Below are positions 26,222 to 35,876 of a DNA stretch of 64,000 nt, one piece after another. The first letter of the stretch is position 1, and each line of letters begins with the position of its first letter. The DNA comes from Alteromonas sp. M12 (GTDB taxonomy: Bacteria > Pseudomonadota > Gammaproteobacteria > Enterobacterales > Alteromonadaceae): NCBI RefSeq assembly GCF_037478005.1, contig NZ_CP144164.1:2852001-2916000 (forward strand), given 5' to 3'. The position numbers were made by a program, and so were the translations under genes. Below the pieces are notes generated by a model. It saw nothing but the letters and a program-made list of their open reading frames with translations, was not told the DNA's origin and did not search any database.

Positions 26222-27820
26222 ATGAGTTTAACTCAATTAAGTGAAAAACCCGGAATAGCCGAAACCATTGTTAAACATGGTCCCTATGTTGCTGACCCTC
26301 TCAGCGCCTATCAACAGTTGTGCAAAAGCAAAACCAATACGTTATTGCTTGAGTCGGCGGAGATTGACAGTAAGGATAACTTAAAGAGTTTAATCTTGTT
26401 GGATGCCGCATTAAAATTAACTTGCCATGGTCACACCGTGCTCATTCAAGGGTTAAATGAAAATGGTGCCTCTGTGTTACCGTTATTTGAACAGCACATA
26501 CCTGCAGGCGTTGAAGTTGAAGTAGACTCGAATAACACCTCCCTGAAATTAACGTTTTCGATACCCGATTCGAATCTTGACGAAGACACTCGATTAAAAG
26601 CACCGGCCGTATTTGATGCATTGCGATTAATTGTCAAAAATATTCATTGCTTGCGTGAACATCCTCAAAACTTATTTTTAGGCGGCGCATTCGCTTACGA
26701 CCTTTTAGCCAGTTTTGAATCCCTACCCGAGGTGCCCGACAGCGAAAATACCTGCCCTGATTTTGTTTTTTACCTAGCCCAATCATTGCTCGTGATAGAC
26801 CATCAATTACAAACCACTGAAGTCATTAGCACAGTATTTAGTGGCAAAAATGTAAGCAGTAGTTACTTTTCAGTCAGTCAACAACTAGAAGAAATCATCA
26901 GCCAATTAAAACAACTCAAACAACAACCCATGCAATCAACGCCGGTCGGTATTGAGATGAAGTTAGAGGTGGATAAGTCAGATGACGAATACAAACAGGA
27001 TGTGTTAAATCTTAAAGAACATATTTTGGCTGGCGATATTTTCCAAGTTGTTCCTTCGCGCACGTTTAAATTACCTTGTCCTTCTCCCTATGCAGCTTAT
27101 GCCAATCTAAAGAAACAAAATCCAAGTCCATACATGTTCTTTCTACAAGATGACGATTTTTGTATGTTTGGCGCCTCCCCCGAGTCGGCACTCAAATACG
27201 ATAAACAGAGTAATCAAATTGAGATATATCCGATTGCAGGTACTCGCCCCAGAGGAAAACATGCTGATGGCAGTATCAATGTAGATTTGGATAGTCGAAT
27301 TGAGCTTAATCTACGTGAAGACCAAAAAGAAAAAGCCGAACACCTAATGCTTGTTGATTTAGCCCGAAATGACGTAGCAAAAGTTTCCCAACCCGGTACC
27401 CGCTTCGTAAAAGATCTTTTAAAAGTAGATAGATATTCCCATGTAATGCATTTAGTCAGTCGTGTAGTCGGTCAATTACGAGATGACTTAGATGCACTGC
27501 ATGCTTACGCCGCCTGCATGAATATGGGGACGCTAGTAGGTGCCCCTAAAGTCAGTGCAGCATCGCTTATCCGTGAAGTAGAGAAAAAACGCAGAGGAAG
27601 TTATGGCGGTGCAGTGGGTTATATCAATGGCAATGGCGACATGGATACTTGTATCGTAATTCGCTCCGCATTTGTCAAACACAATATTGCTTATATCCAG
27701 GCTGGCGCAGGCGTGGTGTACGACTCAGATCCACAATCTGAAGCAGACGAAACCAGAGGCAAAGCACAAGCGGTTATTACCGCGATTGTCAGTGCCCATG
27801 CTAAGGAGAATAATTTATGA
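26222..27820 (+). CDS. trpE: Anthranilate synthase component I
   Basis: The 532-residue protein converts chorismate and ammonia or glutamine into anthranilate, the first committed step of tryptophan synthesis. The tryptophan-feedback elements LLES (about residues 38-41) and NPSPYMF are present, so the enzyme should be inhibited by Trp. Catalytic chorismate-binding segments IYPIAGTRPRGK, DLARNDVAKV and GAPKVSAASLIREVE are intact. It overlaps trpG by 4 bp (ATGA). Confidence 0.96.
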   Translation: MSLTQLSEKPGIAETIVKHGPYVADPLSAYQQLCKSKTNTLLLESAEIDSKDNLKSLILLDAALKLTCHGHTVLIQGLNENGASVLPLFEQHIPAGVEVEVDSNNTSLKLTFSIPDSNLDEDTRLKAPAVFDALRLIVKNIHCLREHPQNLFLGGAFAYDLLASFESLPEVPDSENTCPDFVFYLAQSLLVIDHQLQTTEVISTVFSGKNVSSSYFSVSQQLEEIISQLKQLKQQPMQSTPVGIEMKLEVDKSDDEYKQDVLNLKEHILAGDIFQVVPSRTFKLPCPSPYAAYANLKKQNPSPYMFFLQDDDFCMFGASPESALKYDKQSNQIEIYPIAGTRPRGKHADGSINVDLDSRIELNLREDQKEKAEHLMLVDLARNDVAKVSQPGTRFVKDLLKVDRYSHVMHLVSRVVGQLRDDLDALHAYAACMNMGTLVGAPKVSAASLIREVEKKRRGSYGGAVGYINGNGDMDTCIVIRSAFVKHNIAYIQAGAGVVYDSDPQSEADETRGKAQAVITAIVSAHAKENNL

Positions 27821-28419
27821 GCCGTCCAATTAGTGTGTTTCTGCTGGATAATTATGATTCCTTTACCTACAACCTAGTAGATGAGTTACGTGGTATGGGA
27901 ATGGAGCTGATTATTTATCGAAATTCAGTTTCTGCTCAAATGATCTATTCTCAAATGCAACAAAAAGCAGAAAATTCAGAAGTATTATTATTGTTATCAC
28001 CCGGACCAGGAGAGCCATCACAAGCCGGTTGTTTACTCGAACTCATCGAGCTTGTTAAAGGTCAATTTCCAGTACTAGGAATTTGTTTAGGCCATCAAGC
28101 GATTGTTAAATCATACGGTGGAAAAGTGATTAGAGCTGAACAAGTTATGCACGGCAAAGCGTCATACATCCAGCATGACAACAGCGCACTCTTCTGTGGC
28201 CTAGCAAATCCACTGCCAGTGGCACGATATCATTCATTGGTAGTCAGTGACATTCCAAAAGAACTAAATGTAATAGCTAACTTTGAAGGTATTCCCATGT
28301 GTGTGTATCATCCTGCCGACAGAATGTTGGGCTTCCAATTTCACCCTGAGTCGATTTTGACCTCTCATGGAAGTCAACTACTTGAACAAAGTATTCGTTA
28401 TTTAACGCAAAAGGCATAA
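27817..28419 (+). CDS. trpG: Anthranilate synthase component II (glutamine amidotransferase)
   Basis: The 200-residue class I glutaminase supplies ammonia to TrpE. It has the nucleophile Cys90 in [18 protein letters not shown] for the oxyanion hole, and His-Glu in [10 protein letters not shown]. It is not fused to TrpD, unlike in E. coli. Two bases separate it from trpD. Confidence 0.95.
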   Translation: MSRPISVFLLDNYDSFTYNLVDELRGMGMELIIYRNSVSAQMIYSQMQQKAENSEVLLLLSPGPGEPSQAGCLLELIELVKGQFPVLGICLGHQAIVKSYGGKVIRAEQVMHGKASYIQHDNSALFCGLANPLPVARYHSLVVSDIPKELNVIANFEGIPMCVYHPADRMLGFQFHPESILTSHGSQLLEQSIRYLTQKA

Positions 28420-28421
28420 AT

Positions 28422-29450
28422 ATGACTATCAATACTCTTTCCCATTTGGAATCGTTATACCTAGGTCAGGATTTATCACAGCAAGATTGCGAAGCCTTAT
28501 TTTCAATGGTAGTGAAAGGCGAGTTAAATGACATCGTGATTTCATCGATGTTAACCGCCCTTAAAATAAAGGGTGAAAAGCCAGCAGAAATTGCTGGTGC
28601 AGCGGCAGCGTTAATCAATAATGCAGCGCCCTTCCCTCGTCCCGATTATCCCTTTGCAGATATTGTAGGAACCGGAGGCGATGGTCACAACACCATCAAC
28701 ATTTCCTCAGCCGCCGCAATTGTGGCCGCTAGCTGTGGTGTAAAAGTGGCAAAACATGGCAATCGCAGTGTTTCCAGTAAATCCGGTTCCGCGGATCTAT
28801 TTCGAGAATTCGGCATGGATCTTAGTATGAGTGCGCAGACTGCGAGAAACTGCTTAGATGATGCAAATTTATGTTTCTTGTTTGCACCAAATTATCATGC
28901 AGGAATTAAGTTTGCGATGCCAGTCAGAACCACCTTAAAAACCCGCACCCTGTTTAACTTACTCGGCCCGTTGGCCAACCCAGGCAAGCCGACACATATG
29001 ATGATCGGGGTATACGCTCCTGAATGGGTCATGCCATTTGCCAAAACCCTAAAATTGTTGGGCTATGAGCATGCGCTGGTAGTGCATGGTAGTGGCTTAG
29101 ATGAATTAGCCTTGCACGGTCCATCTCAAGTGGCTGAATTAAAAAATGGCGAGATTAACGAATACACATTAACGCCTGCTGATTTTAGTCTACAAGAGCA
29201 CTCACTTGAAAGTATAAAAGGTGGAGAGCCTGAAGAGAATAAAGCACTAATAGAGGCGGTATTAACCGGTAAAGGACAGCTTGCCCACCAATCCGCGGTC
29301 GCGATGAACGCCGGCGCTTTGTTGAAGTTGACAGGTATCGCATCCACGTATGAACAAGGTGCGCAAATAGCGGTTGAGGCCATGCAATCCAAACAAGCAT
29401 TAGAGACCATTTTATCTGCCGCCAACACTAGTCAACAAGGAGCACAATAA
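28422..29450 (+). CDS. trpD: Anthranilate phosphoribosyltransferase
   Basis: The 342-residue enzyme joins anthranilate and PRPP. It has the PRPP-binding [30 protein letters not shown] and the anthranilate-contacting FAPNYH...[13 protein letters not shown] region. Stand-alone gene immediately followed, without a gap, by trpCF. Confidence 0.95.
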   Translation: MTINTLSHLESLYLGQDLSQQDCEALFSMVVKGELNDIVISSMLTALKIKGEKPAEIAGAAAALINNAAPFPRPDYPFADIVGTGGDGHNTINISSAAAIVAASCGVKVAKHGNRSVSSKSGSADLFREFGMDLSMSAQTARNCLDDANLCFLFAPNYHAGIKFAMPVRTTLKTRTLFNLLGPLANPGKPTHMMIGVYAPEWVMPFAKTLKLLGYEHALVVHGSGLDELALHGPSQVAELKNGEINEYTLTPADFSLQEHSLESIKGGEPEENKALIEAVLTGKGQLAHQSAVAMNAGALLKLTGIASTYEQGAQIAVEAMQSKQALETILSAANTSQQGAQ

Positions 29451-30833
29451 GTGGCAAATGTATTAGAAAAAATAGTCGCCAATAAACGTGAAGAATTGGT
29501 GCAACGTAAATTAGATCTGCCGCTTTCATCATTTAAAGATAATTTGACTCCTTCAGATCGCAGTTTTTATCAAGCGTTATCTAAACCAAATGCAGGCTAT
29601 GTGCTCGAATGTAAAAAGGCTTCACCATCGAAAGGTTTGATTCGCGATGATTTTAATCTCGATGAGATTATTGCAGCCTATGGTCCATATGCTGCGTGCA
29701 TTTCAGTATTAACCGATGAAAAGTACTTTCAAGGTAAATTTGAATACCTAGAATATGTGCGCCAACGCGTTAGCCAGCCGGTTTTAAATAAAGATTTTTT
29801 TGTAGACCCTTATCAAATATATTTGGCCCGTCATCACAATGCCGATGCTGTACTGCTTATGCTGTCGGTACTCAACGATGAAGAATATGCTCAACTTGCT
29901 GAGCTAGCTGAGCAATATCAACTTGATGTATTGACGGAAGTCAGTAACGAAGAAGAGGCTCATAGAGCCTTGGCTTTGGGGGCTAAAATTATTGGTATCA
30001 ATAACCGTAATTTACGTGATTTAAGTACTGACTTAGCCACTACCGAAAAACTAGTTCCTCTAATAAAACAAAGTAAGCACGAATGTGTAGTGATATCTGA
30101 ATCCGGTATTTATACCAATAAAGATGTGCGCCGACTGGCCCCATTAGTAGACGGATTTTTGGTCGGCAGTTCAGTGATGCAAGAACTCGACGTTATCAGT
30201 GCAGTTAAAAAACTACTTTTCGGTGAGGTTAAAATTTGCGGCATCACTAGAGTCGAAGATGCCCAAGTTATTGCCAGCTGTGGCGCAATCTATGGCGGCT
30301 TAATTTTCGCTGAAAAGTCGCCGCGCGCAATTACTCTGCAAAGCGCAAAACAAATTGTCGATTCGGTACCATTTCATTATGTGGGCGTTTTTGTTAACAA
30401 CACTATCGACACCATTGTCGAATATGCCAATCAATTAAATTTAACTGCGGTACAATTGCACGGACAAGAAGATCAAACTTTTATTGATGCGTTGCGTACT
30501 CAATTACAGCCCAATTGTGAAATTTGGAAAGCATTTGGGGTCACAAATAGCCTACCGGTTATGGATTTAGAGAACGTCGATAGGATTTTGTTAGATTGCA
30601 AAGTCGGCGAGCAATCCGGCGGCACAGGACAACAATTTGATTGGCAGTTGTTATCCCAATTGCCAGATAACAATAATGTCATATTAGCTGGCGGGCTGAC
30701 TCCTCAAAACATTCAAGATGCCAGAGCAACTAACGTACTAGGGCTAGATGCAAATTCGGGGGTGGAATCCGCCCCAGGCATTAAAGATCAACAAAAAATT
30801 GCACAATTATTTGATCTGTTACGACGCTACTGA
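29451..30833 (+). CDS. trpCF: Bifunctional indole-3-glycerol phosphate synthase / phosphoribosylanthranilate isomerase
   Basis: This 460-residue fusion has two TIM barrels. Residues 1 to about 255 are TrpC (ECKKASPSKGLIR, VLNKDFF, GINNRNLRDL, ISESGI). Residues about 260-460 are TrpF (VKICGITRVEDA, GLIFAEKSPRAI, VGVFVN, VQLHGQED, LLDCKVG, LAGGLTPQN). The fusion is the gammaproteobacterial form. It starts at GTG directly after the trpD stop, with AAGGAGC just upstream. Confidence 0.95.
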   Translation: MANVLEKIVANKREELVQRKLDLPLSSFKDNLTPSDRSFYQALSKPNAGYVLECKKASPSKGLIRDDFNLDEIIAAYGPYAACISVLTDEKYFQGKFEYLEYVRQRVSQPVLNKDFFVDPYQIYLARHHNADAVLLMLSVLNDEEYAQLAELAEQYQLDVLTEVSNEEEAHRALALGAKIIGINNRNLRDLSTDLATTEKLVPLIKQSKHECVVISESGIYTNKDVRRLAPLVDGFLVGSSVMQELDVISAVKKLLFGEVKICGITRVEDAQVIASCGAIYGGLIFAEKSPRAITLQSAKQIVDSVPFHYVGVFVNNTIDTIVEYANQLNLTAVQLHGQEDQTFIDALRTQLQPNCEIWKAFGVTNSLPVMDLENVDRILLDCKVGEQSGGTGQQFDWQLLSQLPDNNNVILAGGLTPQNIQDARATNVLGLDANSGVESAPGIKDQQKIAQLFDLLRRY

Positions 30834-30911
30834 AGTTTAATCATGCAACGATTGCTAATAGCTTACAGACAAATAATAACGTTAAAACAAATATAGACAT
30901 AAGAGAGCAAC

Positions 30912-32093
30912 ATGAATCACTTAGACAGTAAATTTGGCGAATACGGTGGTATGTATGTACCAGAGTTACTTATTCCCGCTTTAGATCAACTTGAACAAGC
31001 CTTTATAGATGCGCAAAATGATCCCAGCTTTGTGGAAGAATTTAACGGCTTATTAAAAGACTACGCGGGCCGCCCAACAGCGATGACTCTTACTAAAAAT
31101 CTAGTGAGTAACCCGAAAGTAAAACTGTATTTAAAACGCGAAGACTTATTACACGGTGGAGCCCATAAAACCAATCAAGTTTTGGGACAGGCAATATTAA
31201 CCAAACGTATGGGCAAAACCGAAGTAATCGCTGAGACGGGTGCTGGCCAACACGGTGTGGCAACAGCTTTAGCCTGCGCGCTTATGGGCTTAAAAGCACG
31301 TATTTATATGGGTGCCAAAGACGTAGAGCGTCAAGCACCAAATGTGTTTCGTATGCGCCTAATGGGTGCCGAAGTCATCCCCGTCAATGCCGGTTCAGGT
31401 ACTCTTAAAGATGCGGTAAATGAAGCGATGCGTGATTGGTCAGCCACCTATGACAAGGCCCACTATCTACTTGGTACGGCTGCCGGACCTCATCCTTTCC
31501 CGACTATCGTACGTGAATTTCATCGAATGATTGGTGAAGAAACCCGTGCGCAGATCATGGAAAAAGAAGGACGCTTACCCGATGCCGTTGTGGCTTGCGT
31601 AGGTGGTGGTTCAAATGCCATAGGTATGTTTGCTGATTTCATTGATGAACCTAGTGTGAGTTTAATTGGTGTAGAGCCTGCGGGTAAAGGCATTCACACA
31701 CCGGATCACGGTGCCGCTATCTGCACAGGTAGTAAAGGTGTGTTACATGGTGCATACAGTTACATTATGCAAGATAACGACGGCCAGATTGAAGAATCCT
31801 ATTCAGTTTCTGCTGGTTTAGATTACCCTGCAGTGGGTCCTCAGCATGCTTATTTACACGACATAGGTCGAGCACAGTATGCGGCAGTTACCGATGACGA
31901 AGCATTAAACGCGTTCCAATTACTTGCTCGCAAAGAAGGGATTATTCCGGCGCTTGAGTCTTCACACGCCCTTGCCCATGCCCTCAATATGGCAGATGAA
32001 GCAGAAGAGGAAACTATCATAGTGGTGAATCTATCTGGTCGAGGTGATAAAGACTTAGCCCACGTTTACAATATTTTGGGAGAACAAAAATGA
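30912..32093 (+). CDS. trpB: Tryptophan synthase beta chain
   Basis: The 393-residue PLP enzyme condenses indole with serine. The PLP Lys86 is in GGAHKTNQ, the indole-channel ETGAGQHG, the phosphate loop [12 protein letters not shown] and the C-terminal HALAHA are present. AGAGAG precedes the ATG, 78 bp after trpCF. Its stop overlaps the trpA start by 4 bp. Confidence 0.97.
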   Translation: MNHLDSKFGEYGGMYVPELLIPALDQLEQAFIDAQNDPSFVEEFNGLLKDYAGRPTAMTLTKNLVSNPKVKLYLKREDLLHGGAHKTNQVLGQAILTKRMGKTEVIAETGAGQHGVATALACALMGLKARIYMGAKDVERQAPNVFRMRLMGAEVIPVNAGSGTLKDAVNEAMRDWSATYDKAHYLLGTAAGPHPFPTIVREFHRMIGEETRAQIMEKEGRLPDAVVACVGGGSNAIGMFADFIDEPSVSLIGVEPAGKGIHTPDHGAAICTGSKGVLHGAYSYIMQDNDGQIEESYSVSAGLDYPAVGPQHAYLHDIGRAQYAAVTDDEALNAFQLLARKEGIIPALESSHALAHALNMADEAEEETIIVVNLSGRGDKDLAHVYNILGEQK

Positions 32094-32896
32094 GCCGTTA
32101 CGACAACATGTTTGAACGCCTGAATAAAGCTAACCAAGGCGCATTTGTCCCCTTCGTAATGCTTGGGGATCCAGATAAACAAACCTCATTTAATATCATT
32201 AAAACACTAGTAGAAAGCGGTGCCGATGCGTTGGAATTAGGTATTCCCTATTCAGATCCCATCGCAGATGGCCCTACGATTCAAAAAGCCAGTATTCGCG
32301 CCTTGGAGAATAAAATAACGCCATCAGATTGTTTTGATGTGATTAAACAAATTCGCGATATTTTTCCAGAGGTGCCAATTGGACTGCTGCTGTATAGCAA
32401 CCTTGTCATTAAAAAAGGCTTAACTGAGTTTTATCAGGCGGCTAACGCTGCTGGAGTAGATTCGATTCTAATTGCCGATGTTCCCCTGCGCGAAGCACAG
32501 CGATTTATAGACGTAGCGGAAAGCAATAATATCAATCAAATTCTCATCGCGCCGCCAAATGCGAGTGACGAAACCTTAGCCGAAATTGGTCGTAAGTCGT
32601 CTGGCTATACTTATTTACTTGGTAGAGCTGGTGTAACGGGTGCAGAGACAGCCGCGACTATTCCCGCCGACGAATTAATTGCTAAACTAACTCAATACCA
32701 AGTCGCTCCTCCCTTGTTAGGTTTTGGAATATCAAAACCAGCACAAGTAACTGAAGCGATAACGGCAGGCGCAGCAGGCGCCATTTCCGGTTCAGCTACG
32801 GTGAACATTATCGAACAAAACCTCGATAATCCGAGTAAAATGCTAGAACAACTTGCAAGCTTTGTCTGTGAGATGAAAGCGGCTACCCATAAATAA
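32090..32896 (+). CDS. trpA: Tryptophan synthase alpha chain
   Basis: The 268-residue TIM barrel cleaves indole-3-glycerol phosphate. Catalytic Glu lies in [16 protein letters not shown] and Asp in [13 protein letters not shown]. The loop GRAGVTGAE and phosphate-binding [16 protein letters not shown] are intact. Last of the trp genes. Confidence 0.96.
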   Translation: MSRYDNMFERLNKANQGAFVPFVMLGDPDKQTSFNIIKTLVESGADALELGIPYSDPIADGPTIQKASIRALENKITPSDCFDVIKQIRDIFPEVPIGLLLYSNLVIKKGLTEFYQAANAAGVDSILIADVPLREAQRFIDVAESNNINQILIAPPNASDETLAEIGRKSSGYTYLLGRAGVTGAETAATIPADELIAKLTQYQVAPPLLGFGISKPAQVTEAITAGAAGAISGSATVNIIEQNLDNPSKMLEQLASFVCEMKAATHK

Positions 32897-32921
32897 CTAA
32901 TTTGATAAGAAGGATAATTCA

Positions 32922-33221
32922 ATGTTGTATGTCATTTACGCAGAGGACGTAGCCAATAGTCTACCTTTAAGACTGAGTGTGCGCCCTGCTCACCTAGAAA
33001 GATTGGAGTCACTTAAACAACAAGGACGTTTGGTCATTGCCGGTCCTTGTCCGGCAATTGATAGCCCAACTCCTGGTGAAGCAGGATTTACCGGTTCGGT
33101 GATCATTGCTGAGTTTGATAGTTTGTCTGATGCTCAACAATGGGCAGATAGCGATCCGTACATTGGGGCCGGAGTTTTCAAAAGTGTAGTCGTGAAACCA
33201 TTTTCACAAACCTTACCTTAG
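32922..33221 (+). CDS. yciI: YciI-family protein
   Basis: The 99-residue ferredoxin-fold protein has the YciI core: [37 protein letters not shown] and a His/Asp pair near the N-terminus that suggests, but does not prove, catalysis. AAGGA precedes the ATG. It is commonly found next to trp genes in gammaproteobacteria. Confidence 0.88.
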   Translation: MLYVIYAEDVANSLPLRLSVRPAHLERLESLKQQGRLVIAGPCPAIDSPTPGEAGFTGSVIIAEFDSLSDAQQWADSDPYIGAGVFKSVVVKPFSQTLP

Positions 33222-33231
33222 GCAGATAATC

Positions 33232-33654
33232 ATGGCACTAATAAGCATAACCGAACACCTCAGCATATCTGACGATCAGTTTGAAATGAATGCTATTCGT
33301 GCCCAAGGCGCTGGCGGACAAAATGTGAATAAAGTCTCCAGCGCAATCCACCTTCGTTTTGATGTTAACGCCTCTACTTTGCCTGAGTTTTACAAAACAA
33401 GTTTGCTCAATAGTAACGACAGCCGGATAACCAATGACGGCATTTTGGTGATAAAAGCTCAAAACTACCGCACGCAGGAACAAAACCGCGAAGATGCCGT
33501 TACTCGTTTAATAGAAATTATTAAAAAAGCCGGCGAAAAACCCAAACCTAGACGGGCGACTAAACCCACAAAGTCATCCCAAGTTCGCCGAGTAGAAAGT
33601 AAGAAAAAAGCCGGAAAAACCAAATCTCTGCGAAAAAAAGTCGACTTCGATTAA
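33232..33654 (+). CDS. arfB: Alternative ribosome-rescue factor B (peptidyl-tRNA hydrolase)
   Basis: The 140-residue RF-like hydrolase has the catalytic GGQ in RAQGAGGQNVNKVSSA and a long basic C-terminal tail (KPKPRRATKP...KKKAGKTKSLRKK) that enters the empty mRNA channel of stalled ribosomes. It is 10 bp after yciI, at the end of the trp-yciI transcript. No terminator is evident behind it. Confidence 0.93.
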   Translation: MALISITEHLSISDDQFEMNAIRAQGAGGQNVNKVSSAIHLRFDVNASTLPEFYKTSLLNSNDSRITNDGILVIKAQNYRTQEQNREDAVTRLIEIIKKAGEKPKPRRATKPTKSSQVRRVESKKKAGKTKSLRKKVDFD

Positions 33655-33721
33655 CGATAAAAGCCTGCGTTCCAATTCTTAGCCAACCTCTTTCTTATCT
33701 ACTTAACTGCGGCCATTATGA

Positions 33722-33835
33722 AAGCTGTTATGTGAAAAAGGATTAGACACTTGGCTACATCGCAGCACTCAAGCTTATGAATTACTAGCCGATACCCTGA
33801 GTAACGAAGGGGTGGTGAATGAAAAACACACATAA
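33722..33835 (+). pseudogene. Possible coding remnant without a start codon
   Basis: An open frame between stops reads KLLCEKGLDTWLHRSTQAY followed by ELLADTLSNEGVVNEKHT. The composition looks protein-like but there is no ATG/GTG/TTG with a ribosome site at its head, and its end overlaps the start of the next gene. It may be the tail of a decayed gene. Weak evidence. Confidence 0.25.
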
Positions 33836-34277
33836 GTTTACGATTAAATTGATCAAAAGAGCTTTTTTGCTGGCTGTGATCATGTTGAGTATTTCTGCTT
33901 GTAATCAACTCTTCTCAATGAAAATTGTTCGATTCGCCGATAAAGACAGCTATCAAGCTGACCCAAAAACGTTGGAAAGTGTGGATAGAACGTTTTACAC
34001 CGCTTTGCATTTAGGAGACTGGGACTATCAAGGTTCGAATGCGTCTTTTGGAGAAGTCAGAGCGTTCATCAAAATTCCCCAAAAACTAGATTTAGCCAAA
34101 GGCGTTCAAGAACAGTATATACAACGAATTATTTGCCCTAGCGCTGATAACTTAGACCTTTGGTACAAATTGAAAAACATAGATTTGGAAATACACATCT
34201 ACACTAACAATAGAAACAGTACGATTTCAGCTACCTGCGTTAACCCATTGCACAACAGAAACCTACAATCCGTTTAA
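33819..34277 (+). CDS. Hypothetical lipoprotein
   Basis: The 152-residue protein has a lipoprotein signal (LSISAC, Cys28) with a Lys-rich n-region. The mature part contains two Cys (in RIICPS and SATCVN) that could pair in the periplasm. AAGGGG precedes the ATG. I do not recognise the family. The gene precedes the PhoP-box-controlled operon but has no shared promoter evidence. Confidence 0.6.
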   Translation: MKNTHKFTIKLIKRAFLLAVIMLSISACNQLFSMKIVRFADKDSYQADPKTLESVDRTFYTALHLGDWDYQGSNASFGEVRAFIKIPQKLDLAKGVQEQYIQRIICPSADNLDLWYKLKNIDLEIHIYTNNRNSTISATCVNPLHNRNLQSV

Positions 34278-34302
34278 ACCCCAATGCTTAACTAACCGAT
34301 AA

Positions 34303-34342
34303 GGTTTAGTTCAGTTATAGTTCAGTTAGTCTCTCCTATTAT
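34303..34342 (+). promoter_or_regulatory. PhoP-box-like direct repeat and -10 of the phoPQ-like operon
   Basis: TAGTTCAGTTA occurs twice in tandem (34307-34317, 34318-34328). Viewed as hexamers, GGTTTA-N5-GTTATA-N5-GTTAGT (34303-34330) keeps the 11-bp period of the PhoP box (T/G)GTTTA-N5-(T/G)GTTTA. A good -10, TATTAT (34337-34342), follows, giving a start near 34349. The downstream operon encodes a PhoP-like regulator, so autoregulation is likely. Confidence 0.65.
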
Positions 34343-34370
34343 GAACCTAAGATTTCAAAGGAGAGACAAA

Positions 34371-34880
34371 ATGTTAAATCTAAAAAACATCTCAATTGCC
34401 ACATTACTTTTCGGTTTTTCTGCTGGTCAAGCGTTAGCCGATACCCGTTATGATTATGCAAAAGTAGTTCGGGTCGATCCGGTATATCAATACTCGACGG
34501 TAAAACACCCCATACAGCAGTGTTACCCTGTTGAACGAACAGTTCGCTACAGCAACGATCATCGTCAGCGCACAAACTCAACAATTGCCGGCGCAGTAAT
34601 TGGTGGTGTGATTGGAAATGTGATTGGCGACAACCGCAGGAGCACAGTAACAGGCGCCATTATCGGCGGCGCAATTGGTAATAGCGTGCAAGGGCCGCAA
34701 TACAGCACTCGAGTGACCCAACATTGTGAGACCGTATATGAGCCTGCAAAAAAAGTAAGAAAAATCAAAGGTTATAACGTAAAATATCGTTATCAAGGTG
34801 CAGCCTATGAAACCTTTATGCATTCGCGCCCAGGTAATACAGTGAAAGTAAAAGTGAAGGTATCACCAGTAAGACATTAA
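34371..34880 (+). CDS. Glycine-zipper 2TM-domain envelope protein
   Basis: The 169-residue protein has a signal peptide (to about QALA), a glycine zipper (STIAGAVIGGVIGNVIGDN, then GAIIGGAIGNSVQG) around residues 75-115 and a basic C-terminus. ATG at 34371 behind AAGGAGAG is chosen; an upstream in-frame ATG at 34341 overlaps the -10 box. Such SlyB/RcsF-like proteins sit in the outer membrane. In enterics slyB is a PhoP target, which parallels its place here. Confidence 0.78.
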   Translation: MLNLKNISIATLLFGFSAGQALADTRYDYAKVVRVDPVYQYSTVKHPIQQCYPVERTVRYSNDHRQRTNSTIAGAVIGGVIGNVIGDNRRSTVTGAIIGGAIGNSVQGPQYSTRVTQHCETVYEPAKKVRKIKGYNVKYRYQGAAYETFMHSRPGNTVKVKVKVSPVRH

Positions 34881-34923
34881 ACTATTTGTAATCATAAAAA
34901 CGCCAACAAATCAGGAACCCATT

Positions 34924-35202
34924 TTGATTGTGCACATCAGAGGTAAATTGATTTTCTTATTAATGACCCTTGCTCTTTGCTTCGGCGGGCAAGTGTCAGC
35001 CCAAGAAACATCAAAAGACAACATTGATAAAGCCCAAGCTGCAAATAGAGTGCTGCAAAAGGTTAACGGTCGAGTATTGCGTGTTAACCAAAGTAAAAAT
35101 ACCTATAAGGTCAAAGTTTTACAGAAAAATGGGCGAGTGGTCACTGTAGATGTCGATAAACGTTCAGGTAAGATAACCAAACAACGTAGTAGAGATAAAT
35201 AA
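34924..35202 (+). CDS. Small PepSY-like periplasmic protein
   Basis: The 92-residue protein has a signal peptide ending near QVSAQ and one PepSY-like unit (VLQKVNGRVLRVN...YKVKVLQKNGRVVTVDVDKRSGKI). It starts at TTG (34924) after AGGAACC; GTG at 34930 is possible. Its stop overlaps the regulator start by one base, so it is translated with the two-component system. PepSY proteins next to sensor kinases often modulate or report on envelope stress. Confidence 0.75.
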   Translation: MIVHIRGKLIFLLMTLALCFGGQVSAQETSKDNIDKAQAANRVLQKVNGRVLRVNQSKNTYKVKVLQKNGRVVTVDVDKRSGKITKQRSRDK

Positions 35203-35876
35203 TGCGTATTCTTGTGGTGGAAGATGACAGTAGACTGTTAACCCAATTAGATCAGTTATTACAACAACATGGTTATAGTGTCGATTTAGCCGATGATGGT
35301 GCCAAAGCAAGCTATTTGTTAGCTGAACACCCATACGATTTGGCCATAGTCGATATAGGTCTACCTGTAATTGACGGATTTGATGTTATAAAAAATGCGC
35401 GTAAAAACGATGTCACCTGCCCTATTCTGATTTTGACAGCGCGGGATCGTTGGCAGGAAAAAGTAGAAGGTTTAGATGCTGGAGCAGATGATTATCTTAC
35501 TAAACCTTTTCACAATGAAGAACTACTCGCCCGAGCAAAAGCGCTGATTCGTAGATCCTCAGGACAAGCCAATCCGCTTATTGAAAAAGGTCCTATAACA
35601 CTCGACACCACAGCCGAAGAAGTCGCTGTAAACGGGCAATCCTTAGAGCTCACGGCTTATGAATACAAAGTGTTGGAGTACCTTTTGCTCAATCCACAAA
35701 AAATAGTTTCTAAAACGGAATTGACTGAACACATATATGATCAAGATTTTGATTTAGACAGTAACGTGATAGAAGTGTTTGTCGGGCGTTTACGTAAGAA
35801 ACTAGATCCAGAAAATAATTATAAACCAATTGAAACCCTGCGCGGACGCGGCTACCGAATCAATCGAGAATTATGA
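35202..35876 (+). CDS. phoP: PhoP-like OmpR-family response regulator
   Basis: The 224-residue regulator has a receiver domain with acidic pair Asp8-Asp9, phospho-acceptor Asp51 in IVDIGLP and Lys in LTKPFH. PILILTARDRWQEKVEGLDAGADDY is close to PhoP. The C-terminal winged helix ends with RLRKKLDPE...TLRGRGYRI. It probably binds the 11-bp repeat before this operon. It overlaps the kinase by 4 bp. Confidence 0.85.
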   Translation: MRILVVEDDSRLLTQLDQLLQQHGYSVDLADDGAKASYLLAEHPYDLAIVDIGLPVIDGFDVIKNARKNDVTCPILILTARDRWQEKVEGLDAGADDYLTKPFHNEELLARAKALIRRSSGQANPLIEKGPITLDTTAEEVAVNGQSLELTAYEYKVLEYLLLNPQKIVSKTELTEHIYDQDFDLDSNVIEVFVGRLRKKLDPENNYKPIETLRGRGYRINREL

